Shown here one piece after another: positions 1-7,905 of a DNA stretch of 41,273 nucleotides (its first letter is position 1; every line of letters begins with the position of its first letter). Below the pieces are notes generated by a model. That model was not told where the DNA came from. It saw only the letters and a program-made list of their open reading frames with translations, and ran no database searches. The stretch is from CAZFER01 sp964517495 (lineage in GTDB: Bacteria > Hinthialibacterota > Hinthialibacteria > Hinthialibacterales > Hinthialibacteraceae): assembly GCA_964517495.1 (NCBI GenBank), contig CAZFER010000055.1:1-41273 (forward strand), read 5' to 3'. The position numbers were made by a program, and so were the translations under genes.

Positions 1-42
1 TTAGCGCAGCTCGCGTGAATTTTTAAAAATGGGGGAATTATT

Positions 43-354
43 ATGAGGAAATCGAAAAAAACGCAACACCCAGTCATTGTCCAAAAACTGTATGATATTT
101 TAGTATGGGTTTCTCCCTTGGTCGCTAAGTTTCCAAAAGACAAAAGGTACACAATTGGAAATAGAATGGAGAGCCAGTTATTAGATGTTCTGGAAACACT
201 GGATTTACGGAGCGCGGGCATCCTGCCCGCAAGCGGGTGCGTGAAGATAAGTGGGTTAGAGCATAGCCTTTGGATGCGTGGGAAGACGTTGGTTTGTGGG
301 TATGACGTGCGGGCAGGGATGCCCGCACCCCGGTGGGTTGCGCTTGGCTTTTAA
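43..354 (+). CDS. Avd/S23-like four-helix-bundle protein, C-terminus replaced by repeat sequence
   Basis: The first ~55 residues read as two amphipathic helices joined by a KFPKD-type turn, followed by YTIGNR and LLDVLETL. This is the signature of the four-helix-bundle family that includes the Avd protein of diversity-generating retroelements and the 23S rRNA intervening-sequence protein. Family members are usually about 110-125 residues with four helices. Here helices 3 and 4 are missing: from about residue 57 the frame runs into GC-rich repeat DNA (SAGILPAS, then RAGMPAP) that reads like translated REP element. A GGGGGA sequence lies 7 bases before the ATG. No reverse transcriptase or template repeat is visible, so a retroelement role is not supported. 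It is probably a truncated, non-functional copy. Confidence 0.5.
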   Translation: MRKSKKTQHPVIVQKLYDILVWVSPLVAKFPKDKRYTIGNRMESQLLDVLETLDLRSAGILPASGCVKISGLEHSLWMRGKTLVCGYDVRAGMPAPRWVALGF

Positions 355-360
355 CCCACC
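212..360. repeat. REP-like inserted element with three hairpins
   Basis: Two short perfect inverted repeats, 214-230 (7-bp arms GCGGGCA/TGCCCGC, 3-nt loop) and 309-326 (same arms, 4-nt loop), bracket a less structured core. They are followed by an 8-bp inverted repeat (GGTGGGTT 332-339 with AACCCACC 353-360). The same 7-bp arm occurs in both of the first two hairpins. This segment begins where homology of the surrounding ORF to four-helix-bundle proteins ends, so it looks inserted. The last hairpin could also stop transcription, though no T-tract follows. Confidence 0.6.
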
Positions 361-396
361 CTGCATGTATACGAATATTGTAATAAGAGGTCGATT

Positions 397-2319
397 ATGA
401 AGACATTTTATATTCTTTTGTTTGCTGTTGTGATGGTTGCTTTTCAATCGGTTGATGGGGAGGCGCGGGTGGTTTGTCCACGGGTTACAAGTGAACATAA
501 TGCTGACTTGAGTGATTGGAAACGGTTTCGGAACTTTCATCAATGGAAGGATAAATCCGATCGGGAATTGGCGTTGGCGGTTTGGAAATATCTTTGTGAT
601 TATGAGACCGGGGTGTACCACTTCAATGAAATTCTGGAAGGCGAGGATCCCTTTAATGAATATGCGACGGTGCGTGATCCACAGAAAATTCTGAATATCT
701 ATAACATGGCGTATTGTGGGATTTTTGGGCCGGTGCTGGATGGGATTTTTCAAAATATCGGTTTTGAAGGGGGGCGTTCGTTTGGGATTGATTTGTGGAA
801 CCATTGCGCCACAGAAGTGAAGTATGGTGGTCAGTGGCATTATTTTGATCTGGATGTGCGCGGACTGTTGCTGGATGAAGAGGGTGAGGTTATCAGCCTG
901 CAGGAAGCCAAGGAAAAACGCACATTGTGGGTTGATCCTCCAAAACCTATCCAGCCATTTTTCCCCAATGATCCTGACAAAAACAAAGTGTATGAAATCT
1001 ATCGCGACAGCCGGGTGAATTATAATTACCGGTGGTTTGAAGGCAGCCATACCATGGATTATGTTCTGCGTCAGGGCGAATCGTTTACCCGATGGTGGAC
1101 ACCACAGGGGGGAAGGTGGAATCACCGTCCTCGCTATAATAAAACACCCTGGATAATAGAATTGATTCTACGTGAGCCAAAAGGAATGAAGCCTAATCAT
1201 CGGCATTTTACCCGTTGGAATCACGGGAACGGTTTGTTTCAGTATGCTCCCAACTTGACTGATTCTTCAACGGATTTTGAAGATGGTGTCTATTCGGTAA
1301 AAAACCTGGAGCCGGGTCCGAAGGGATTGCAATTTATTAATGATGGAGAAGCGGAAGCGGTATTTGAAGTATTTACCCCTTATATTATTGTGGCCAAAAT
1401 TAACGATATTCTGGATGAAAGCGATGATGTGGAGGCATCACAGATTATATTACAGCCAGATGTGGATATCACCCTTTCCCTTTCGATGAACCAGGGACGA
1501 AGTTGGGAAGTGATTAAAACTGTTGAAAACGATGGCTCACAGTGTGTTGATCTCACCCGTTGGGTGAAAGGATCGTATGGTTATCTCGTAAAATTTTCAA
1601 TGAGGGGGGATGCTGGTCAGACGGCTTTGCGCTCAATGGAATTTGATACGTGGGTGCAGGTTGCGCCGATAAGTCTGCCCCGCTTGAAGCAGGGGATTAA
1701 TCGTTTGCGTTATGATATCGGTGATCATTTTGGGAATTCAACCGAACCGGTATTGGTCAAGCCTAATACAGCCGATCCTGATGACTTGAAGAACTATTTA
1801 TTGAAATTACCGGACCATTATGATCCCCAACGGCATACCAACCGGATTCGGGGTGATGCGGTTTTGCATTTGCGTGCACCCAAGGGGAAGATGATACGCT
1901 GGTTGGATGTGGGAGCGACGTTTCGCACCCATCAAGGGGACAATGCGGTGCAGACGGATAACCGAATTGCCTATGCGGTGAATGAACCAGAAGCATATCA
2001 GGAGATTTTTAAAGCGGCGGTACCAACGTGGGTTAATCATTGGCGTTATAATTGGGATTCCCGGGTTGTCCTTGATCAACCGGCGAAAGATGTGTTTGTA
2101 AAATATACGGGTGATCCAGGTTTGAATATCATGCGCGCCTGTTTGCATGTTGAGCCAAAGCAACCAACCAGTACGCGAGTTATAATTACGCATGGGTATA
2201 GGATTGATGATGATTTTAAAACGGAAACAGTTCGGATGGACGAGGTGGGTGAGTATACCATCCAATGTGATGCTGAGCCGGAGAATACGTTTATTACGAT
2301 AGAGGTACAATCAAAATGA
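397..2319 (+). CDS. Secreted transglutaminase-like protein
   Basis: 640 residues. A Sec signal peptide spans about residues 1-22 (hydrophobic run, then VDGEA), so the product is exported. Residues ~100-153 carry a plausible papain-fold transglutaminase core: Cys107 (MAYCGIFG) at a helix start, His136 in a WNHCATEV strand, and Asp151 after QWHYFD. This matches the Cys-His-Asp order and spacing of transglutaminase-like domains, where a W.H.W/Y.D pattern is typical. The remaining ~480 residues look beta-rich and contain no family I recognise. AGAGG precedes the ATG at a normal distance. The stop codon overlaps the ATG of a 29-residue reading frame (ATGA). Substrate and actual cross-linking or peptidase activity cannot be told from sequence. 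Confidence 0.6.
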   Translation: MKTFYILLFAVVMVAFQSVDGEARVVCPRVTSEHNADLSDWKRFRNFHQWKDKSDRELALAVWKYLCDYETGVYHFNEILEGEDPFNEYATVRDPQKILNIYNMAYCGIFGPVLDGIFQNIGFEGGRSFGIDLWNHCATEVKYGGQWHYFDLDVRGLLLDEEGEVISLQEAKEKRTLWVDPPKPIQPFFPNDPDKNKVYEIYRDSRVNYNYRWFEGSHTMDYVLRQGESFTRWWTPQGGRWNHRPRYNKTPWIIELILREPKGMKPNHRHFTRWNHGNGLFQYAPNLTDSSTDFEDGVYSVKNLEPGPKGLQFINDGEAEAVFEVFTPYIIVAKINDILDESDDVEASQIILQPDVDITLSLSMNQGRSWEVIKTVENDGSQCVDLTRWVKGSYGYLVKFSMRGDAGQTALRSMEFDTWVQVAPISLPRLKQGINRLRYDIGDHFGNSTEPVLVKPNTADPDDLKNYLLKLPDHYDPQRHTNRIRGDAVLHLRAPKGKMIRWLDVGATFRTHQGDNAVQTDNRIAYAVNEPEAYQEIFKAAVPTWVNHWRYNWDSRVVLDQPAKDVFVKYTGDPGLNIMRACLHVEPKQPTSTRVIITHGYRIDDDFKTETVRMDEVGEYTIQCDAEPENTFITIEVQSK

Positions 2320-2405
2320 AAAATAACCGGTCTGTGAACCCAATCCCAAATATGTTCATTATCCTTATGATGATGATCGAGGTTTTCGGTGTATACGGCG
2401 ATTGA
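2316..2405 (+). CDS. Possible 29-residue membrane peptide between two genes
   Basis: An ATG overlaps the stop of the upstream secreted protein in an ATGA arrangement and opens a frame of 29 codons ending in TGA exactly one base before the ATG of the next gene. The peptide has a basic N-terminus (MKNNRS) and a hydrophobic stretch (FIILMMMIEVFGV). The packing with no free base on either side suggests translational coupling. It is in the same frame as the GT-C remnant that follows, so it could instead be the remains of that gene's original N-terminus separated by a stop. There is no homology to rely on. Confidence 0.35.
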   Translation: MKNNRSVNPIPNMFIILMMMIEVFGVYGD

Positions 2406-3192
2406 ATGAATATCAGAATGATTAAATCGAGATCGTTTTTTTCTTTCAACAGGGCGCTGGTGGTTTTGGTGGGATTTATTGTGTCCCGTTTGTTTTTTTG
2501 GGGGATGGGGATTCAGATGGATGACAGCCCTGGATTGGGGAAGATGTTTCAGTTGTTGGATTTGAATCTGCTGGAATCGAATTTGGGAGAGAGCGTTTTA
2601 TATTTGCATTGCCAACCTCCTTTGTTTAATTTCTTTATTGGAATGGTTATAAAGTGCTTTCCTGAGCATCCCTTTATTGTGTTTCAGGCACTTTATTTTT
2701 GTTGGGGGATTATCCTTCATCTTGCGTTGTATTATCTGTTTATCCAGCTGGGATTTTCTCAATGGATTTCCGTTCTTGCGGTTTATTTCTTTATGTTATG
2801 TCCGTCAACGATCTTGTTTGAATCGTGGCTGTTTTATACCTACCCTGTGGCTGGGTTATTGTGCTTATCCGCTTATCTGTTTTATCGGTTTCACACGCAT
2901 CAGAATGTATGGTGGGGAATGAGTTTCTTCTTTAGTATGGCGGCCATTTGTTTGACTCGAAGTATATTTCATGTGGGGTGGTTGGTTTTCATTACTTTTA
3001 TCCTTATTGTTTATGTGGATCAATGTGTTATATGTTTCTATCATTGGGAATACCTTGGAATGTGGAGAGAATGAGCGATTTCGCTTTTTAATCAGCCCGT
3101 TTGTTTTGATTTTGTTTCTTTCGGCTATAAAGGATTTGTGGGGAAGGTATTCTATAGAGCGTATTAATTTGAATGCTCGATCTGGGGATTGA
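2406..3192 (+). pseudogene. GT-C family membrane glycosyltransferase, central deletion and frame change
   Basis: The first frame (222 codons, to 3074) gives several transmembrane segments and a PPLFNFF motif after the first loop, as in ArnT/PMT-like GT-C transferases that use polyprenyl-phosphate sugars. These enzymes normally have about 450-600 residues. Around 3005-3020 the homology moves to another frame (stop at 3190-3192) that encodes MWINVLYVSIIG followed by GENERFRF and a last membrane helix. The GEN.RFRF block is typical of the C-terminus of this family. The gene therefore looks like an N-terminal third joined to the C-terminal end after loss of the middle and a frame change. The ATG follows the preceding stop directly. 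It is unlikely to be functional. Confidence 0.6.
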
Positions 3193-3221
3193 AAAAGGCT
3201 AAAATGTTGTGGAAAAAAGAA

Positions 3222-3266
3222 ACCCCAAAGGGGTGAAATATGATAGCCAGGGGCAATTGCCCCTGG
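3222..3266. repeat. REP-like palindromic element
   Basis: A 5-bp stem with AAA loop (3222-3234, ACCCC/GGGGT) is followed by GAAATATGATAG and then a perfect 20-bp palindrome (3247-3266, CCAGGGGCAA with its complement). The combination of a small C/G hairpin, an ATATGATAG spacer and a GC-rich palindrome resembles dispersed small repeats common in PVC-type genomes. It fills the gap between the GT-C remnant and the next gene. Confidence 0.55.
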
Positions 3267-3308
3267 TAAATGTTTTTTCCACTGCATATGGCTGAAATGT
3301 TACAAAAA

Positions 3309-6146
3309 ATGAATAGGATAATATTATTAAGTTTTGCGTATTTTCTTAAATGTTTGCTTCTAGGGGTGATGGTTTCACCTTTTGCCAGTGCTCAAACGGC
3401 TTTTATCACGACGCCTTCAAAGGAGCCTCATCCGTCGATTGTTTATGGCATGAGTATTCTGGAAGAGACGTTAAACACCTTAGGGTGGACAGTTGAAAGG
3501 CGGATGGGGAGCACACCGGATGAAAGCCAGCCTAAGGAATTGGAGATTGTGGTCGCTCCCTTTGATGTGCATAAGGCGGCGGATACACCTGGCGCGGATA
3601 TCTTAAGGGATGTGGTATCCAATGAACCGGAATCATTATCTGTATCAGTTTATAAGCGTGGTGAACAATACCGAGCCTATGCAATTGGCAGTGATCCTGC
3701 AGGGACGATGTATGCCGCATTGGAGTTGGCGGAACAGATCAAAACGGGTAATCCGGAATCATCCATTCCCGCACGTATTAACGCAAGGCGTTTGACGCCA
3801 TCGTTAACCGTGCGTGGGGTGAAATGTGTTTTACACCGACAGGCGTTGGATGATCCCTCATCGTGGTTTCATTCAGAAACGTATTGGAAGGGTTATTTGG
3901 ATCAGTTGGCCTGCTCACGCTTTAATTATTTGGAGTTGCATGGGATTTATGATTTAGTCACCACGAATTATTTCAATATTTTACCGTATTTTGTTTATCT
4001 CCCCTCATTCAAAACGGTTGGAAAAAGCCAAAAACAAGCGGACCAGAATCTTCAAGCGCTTCGGCGAATTATTCGCCTGGCCCATGAACGATCCATTAAT
4101 GTATCGATCATCAATCATCATACCTCATGGGATATTCAGGGAAAATCGGTTCCCATGAATGATATCAAGCAATTAATACAATACAATGCCGATGCGTTTA
4201 AAGGATTGATTACCGCATGCCCCGATTTGGATGGTTTTGGATTTGCTATTGGTGAAAATCAAAATGCTACGGAGTTTTATCGGCAAGCCTACATTCAGCA
4301 GGTTGCAAAGCGCAAGCGTCCATTAATACTGTTTTTGCCCACCTTTTTGGCGGATCGAACTCAATTCATGAACTTGATGGATTCATACGCCGGTATATCA
4401 GTCGCTCAAGTCAAATACAATGGTGATCAATTGCCTGTTCCTTACCCTGTCAGCGGGGGGCGTATGCAGGAATGGCAGAGTTATTCCTATCAGGATTATT
4501 TTAATCTCCCCCGCAAATATAATATCATTTTTGATATAGCCACGAGCGGAACCCACCGCGTGTTGACGTGGGGGAATGTGGATTTTATCCGTCAAACCTT
4601 AGTACATATTCCAGCATTTGGCGCCAATGGATTTGTGGTTGAAGCACCGGATACTTACTATCCCCATACGGATGAATATACCAGCACCATCCAGCATAAT
4701 CTGCGTTATTATACCTGGACGTTTGAACGTGATTGGCAATGGTACATGTTTTGGGGCCGTTTGGGATACAACACTCAGGAACCTCAAAAAACATTTACCC
4801 AATATTTCAACCACTATTTTAAATCAAATGTAGGTCTTCAAATATATCAAGCCCTGCAAAAAAGCGGTCATGTTATCCCTACGATTGCGGCGTTATATGC
4901 TTTAGGGCCAGACAAGCGAAGCTTGGCTCCTGAAATGGAAATTCCTTCAAGTTTTTCTGAATTTTTTGAAACCCAGCCTTTTGATACGTTCAAAATACGA
5001 TCGGTTACTGAAGAAGCCATGAGGATCTCCACCGGCGAGAAGGATGGCCGTCTTTCACCGTTTGAGATGATAAATCACTCCGTTCAACAAGCGGATGAAG
5101 CGGTCGAATTAATGAATGAAGCGGGTGAAACTTTAGCCCAAAATGTAAATCAGGTTGAAAATCCAACAGCATCAAACCTGGTTGATCGTTATCGCGAATG
5201 GAATGCCTGGAATCATGATTTTAAAGCCCTGGCGGCTTTGGGGAAATGTTATCGGGGATTGATCAATACAGCATTGCAAGTTGGGATTTATCAGTTGACG
5301 GGAGATATTCCATCGGTGGTAATTGCCATTGAAAGTTTAAAATCAGCGCAAAATGCCTGGGAAGAATTGGCCAAGGAGACGGAGGCCCGGTATCAAGGTC
5401 TACTTGAACCGTTGCGCATGCAAACCACCTCGTTTCATTGGCGGAATTATAAACCAGAGTTTGAGCGGGATCAGGCGATACTATCCCAGATTTATAACGA
5501 ATGGTTGGAGAAGGGTGACTTGCAACCAGATCGAGTACATTTTCAAGTACATCAATCTCCACCGCAAAAATCTATTTTATTGACAGTGTGTATTCCACCC
5601 AATTATCAGCTCGATACGTTGATTGCGGATTATCGAAACAGTGTGGGCATGACGGGCCGGAGTGAAATGAAAACCACCCGTTTAGAGGGTGTCTATTTCA
5701 CTGAAATACCTGCCAGATTGGCGGTGGAGGGGCGAATTGAGTATTATTTCCATGGTGCGCATGATGGGAAGGCGTTTACTATTCCTGACCTGAGTAATTC
5801 CCCACCATACAAAATTACCGTAAAGGAAGATCAATCACCACCTCAAATGATCCGTTTGGAACATCAAAGAGGAATTTCCAAAAATATGGTGAATGTCACC
5901 GGTGAATTTAGCGATGGCTCCGGTGTCGAAAGTGTACGCCTCTGGTGGAAAGCATTCCCCTCTCACGAAGCATGGTCATTTAAATATATGGACCGGTCCG
6001 GTGAGATGTTTCAGGCTCGTTTTCCTATCACGCCCGAAGGCGCCATGTATGCTGTGGACGTGACGGATGGACTGGGCCATACCGCTAAATATCCTGATGG
6101 CGATTTAGCCATTCCTTATCGTATAGTTCCACCTTTTAACCCGTAA
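3309..6146 (+). CDS. Secreted glycoside-hydrolase-like protein (GH67/GH20-type architecture)
   Basis: An in-frame ATG at 3270 lies just after a palindrome; the ATG at 3309 is preferred because it starts directly at a Sec signal peptide (MNRIILLSFAYFLKC... ending ASA). The mature protein opens with an alpha/beta domain (EIVVAPFD..., AIGSDPAGTMYAALELAEQI) like the N-terminal domain of GH67 and GH20 enzymes. A TIM-barrel-like region follows (YLDQLACSRFNYLELHG, LAHERSINVSIINHH, DGFGFAIGENQ, GANGFVVEAPD). Glu in GENQ and VEAPD are candidate acid residues. After a helical region, the last ~200 residues look like beta-sandwich or Ig-like accessory domains. The stop overlaps the convergent zinc-ribbon gene by 11 bp. 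The family is inferred from architecture, and the substrate is unknown. Confidence 0.6.
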   Translation: MNRIILLSFAYFLKCLLLGVMVSPFASAQTAFITTPSKEPHPSIVYGMSILEETLNTLGWTVERRMGSTPDESQPKELEIVVAPFDVHKAADTPGADILRDVVSNEPESLSVSVYKRGEQYRAYAIGSDPAGTMYAALELAEQIKTGNPESSIPARINARRLTPSLTVRGVKCVLHRQALDDPSSWFHSETYWKGYLDQLACSRFNYLELHGIYDLVTTNYFNILPYFVYLPSFKTVGKSQKQADQNLQALRRIIRLAHERSINVSIINHHTSWDIQGKSVPMNDIKQLIQYNADAFKGLITACPDLDGFGFAIGENQNATEFYRQAYIQQVAKRKRPLILFLPTFLADRTQFMNLMDSYAGISVAQVKYNGDQLPVPYPVSGGRMQEWQSYSYQDYFNLPRKYNIIFDIATSGTHRVLTWGNVDFIRQTLVHIPAFGANGFVVEAPDTYYPHTDEYTSTIQHNLRYYTWTFERDWQWYMFWGRLGYNTQEPQKTFTQYFNHYFKSNVGLQIYQALQKSGHVIPTIAALYALGPDKRSLAPEMEIPSSFSEFFETQPFDTFKIRSVTEEAMRISTGEKDGRLSPFEMINHSVQQADEAVELMNEAGETLAQNVNQVENPTASNLVDRYREWNAWNHDFKALAALGKCYRGLINTALQVGIYQLTGDIPSVVIAIESLKSAQNAWEELAKETEARYQGLLEPLRMQTTSFHWRNYKPEFERDQAILSQIYNEWLEKGDLQPDRVHFQVHQSPPQKSILLTVCIPPNYQLDTLIADYRNSVGMTGRSEMKTTRLEGVYFTEIPARLAVEGRIEYYFHGAHDGKAFTIPDLSNSPPYKITVKEDQSPPQMIRLEHQRGISKNMVNVTGEFSDGSGVESVRLWWKAFPSHEAWSFKYMDRSGEMFQARFPITPEGAMYAVDVTDGLGHTAKYPDGDLAIPYRIVPPFNP

Positions 6147-6504
6147 TCCCATCAAATACATCCTCTTCATTGATCATGGCATGTCCACAATAAAGGCATC
6201 GTCTGTGTTTATTGGACATGGTGCGTTCACAGGAAGGGCATTTGGTCACGCCATGTCTTACTTTGCCATCCAATTTGCCGTCTGAAAGGTCGATTTCCTT
6301 CACTTTTTCCAGGAGTTCCTGATCGGTTAAATCAGAGACTTCTTTCAATAGCGTCCATAAGGCCATGGAAATCATGGTGAGCTTTTCCAGACGGTCCTCA
6401 AATCGATGGGTAAGTGCCGTCAATTCCATCGATTTTTCTGCATTGCGAAGCAATTTTGTATTAGGACTGTCAGGTCGATTGAGATCCCAGAACAAATCAA
6501 ACAT
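6136..6504 (-). CDS. Small helical protein with C-terminal zinc ribbon
   Basis: 122 residues. The N-terminal ~80 are acidic/basic mixed helix (LRNAEKSMELTALTHRFEDRLEKL...) that may form a coiled coil. Residues ~88-108 hold CPSC and CLYC pairs separated by about a dozen residues, a typical zinc-ribbon knuckle. GAGGAA lies about 8 bases before the ATG. No signal peptide or membrane segment is present, so it is probably cytoplasmic. I do not recognise a named family. A scaffold or nucleic-acid-binding role is possible but not shown. It is the last gene of the leftward run, with a 122-bp gap from its nearest co-oriented neighbour. Confidence 0.65.
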   Translation of the reverse strand: MFDLFWDLNRPDSPNTKLLRNAEKSMELTALTHRFEDRLEKLTMISMALWTLLKEVSDLTDQELLEKVKEIDLSDGKLDGKVRHGVTKCPSCERTMSNKHRRCLYCGHAMINEEDVFDGITG

Positions 6505-6626
6505 AAGGCGGGTTCCTCTCTTGGATTAAAAAATGGATGAAAAAACATGGTGAGATGGTGAATCTGAATGTATGATAGGCTTAAAAGCCGTTTAGTGCAA
6601 ACCAAAATATGTAAATTACAAATAGA

Positions 6627-6896
6627 TTAAGATAATTTTGAATCTTTAAATTCGGTGGTTTTTGGAATGGGATCGCCGAGTTCCATGGGGATCATTAATT
6701 CATTCCGAACATGTGAAACAAAGGCCATAAATTCATCCAGCATCCCCGGGGCCACCCAATATTCCATGGTACCTTCTTCGGCGTTTACGGTACGGACCAC
6801 CGCCATTCCGTCATGGTCGTCAATGAGGGCGTTGACAAAACAAATCTCATGGGGAGGCAAGCGCCCGGGGATGATAATGTTATCAGAATAATTCAT
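6627..6896 (-). CDS. DUF4911-like small protein
   Basis: 89 residues. The pattern EICFVNALIDDHDGMAVVRTVNAEEGTMEYWVAPG, then a helix and a short proline-rich tail, resembles DUF4911 proteins. In that family a positive 'viRT.d...g.i...v.p' strand set is followed by a helix that ends the small alpha/beta fold. The ATG lies 6 bases after the stop of the sugar-isomerase-like gene, so the two are probably cotranscribed. No catalytic residues are evident and its function is unknown. Confidence 0.6.
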   Translation of the reverse strand: MNYSDNIIIPGRLPPHEICFVNALIDDHDGMAVVRTVNAEEGTMEYWVAPGMLDEFMAFVSHVRNELMIPMELGDPIPKTTEFKDSKLS

Positions 6897-6902
6897 TTTG
6901 TT

Positions 6903-7871
6903 TTATTGTTCAATCAAATCAAACAACCGGCTGAGGTGTTTGATGGTTTCCTGTAATTTTTCACCATTCGACATGGCATTCAATTCTTTGTTGAAGGGTT
7001 CGCAGGTAATGGGTCCATCATAGCCGATGTCATACAGCACATTGATAAAGGACTTCAGGTCTATAACACCAGTGGCCGTTGGGAGCTCACGGGAAAGGTC
7101 CATTAGTTCATCAGTCGGAATGCCTTTAGGGGTATCATTGACATGCACATTGACAATATCACTGTTTTTGAGTTGTTTGATTTCCTCAACAGTGCCGTGG
7201 GAAGTATGCCAGTGCCATGCATCAAGCAAAAAACCTACATTGCTGACATTGATGGCTTCGATCAATTCCTGCATTTCAATTTGCGAATAGATAAAGGGAT
7301 AACGCTTATTTACTCTGGAGGTTTTGGGACCGACGAATTCCAACCCTAGCCGCAGCCCATGATGTTGCAAGATACGAGCGGCTTCCGCCAGGCGTTCTTT
7401 GTGAATTTTGAAGTTAGCCAGATAGGTTAATTCATCATGGCCTGGAAGAATCCAGGTGGACATTCGTGTTACCTCTACGCTTTCCAGCACAGCAGCTTTT
7501 GCTGGTAGTTGGAGAATATCCTTTCTGAATTGATCCTCGCTGGTTCGAAACTGAACAGGTAATCCGGCTGAACCGAACTGGATGTCATTATCTTTCATGT
7601 AGTTAACCAATTCGTTGCGTTGGTCTTTAGACATGTTAGCTAAATCACCCAATTGCGGATTCACACCACCAAAACCATATTGGATGGCATAATCCACCGC
7701 TTGCTTTTGATTTACCCTTAGCCGTATATGTCCTGGTCCCAGGTTTTTGAACATTTTGATTTCTTTATCAGCAGCACCGGCTTTATTTGCGTGGATCAAT
7801 GCCATTCCACCCATAAGGGACATAGTACTAAATGCGCGACGGTTCATTTTTTGTTTTCCATAATTGACCAT
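6903..7871 (-). CDS. Exported sugar-phosphate isomerase/epimerase-like TIM barrel
   Basis: 322 residues. GGGAGAG about 6 bases upstream favours the ATG at 7871 over the internal one at 7847. An NRRAFSTMSLMGG segment followed by a hydrophobic stretch and AGA looks like a Tat-type leader, as in many secreted members of the family. The rest is the xylose-isomerase-like barrel: LGLEFVGPKT, GFLLDAWHWHTSHG, NVHVNDTP and GPITCEPFN provide the Glu, Asp/His, His and Glu expected for a divalent-metal site. Substrate cannot be assigned. The gene is 34 bp downstream of a GT4 gene and may be in the same transcript. Confidence 0.75.
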   Translation of the reverse strand: MVNYGKQKMNRRAFSTMSLMGGMALIHANKAGAADKEIKMFKNLGPGHIRLRVNQKQAVDYAIQYGFGGVNPQLGDLANMSKDQRNELVNYMKDNDIQFGSAGLPVQFRTSEDQFRKDILQLPAKAAVLESVEVTRMSTWILPGHDELTYLANFKIHKERLAEAARILQHHGLRLGLEFVGPKTSRVNKRYPFIYSQIEMQELIEAINVSNVGFLLDAWHWHTSHGTVEEIKQLKNSDIVNVHVNDTPKGIPTDELMDLSRELPTATGVIDLKSFINVLYDIGYDGPITCEPFNKELNAMSNGEKLQETIKHLSRLFDLIEQ

Positions 7872-7905
7872 TTCGTTTCTCTCCCATGATTAGTTTTGAG
7901 TTATT

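Noticed and set aside
43..354. Diversity-generating retroelement
   Set aside because: Only a truncated Avd-like ORF is present. No reverse transcriptase, no adenine-biased template/variable repeat pair and no C-type lectin target were seen. Related four-helix proteins also occur outside such elements.
256..1125. 289-residue ORF on the minus strand
   Set aside because: It lies antisense to the secreted transglutaminase-like gene, has no recognisable domain, and its composition is that of a reversed coding strand.
1763..2310. Minus-strand ORFs of 77, 167 and 61 residues
   Set aside because: All are fully contained antisense to the 397-2319 gene, have no RBS-supported start and no domain signal.
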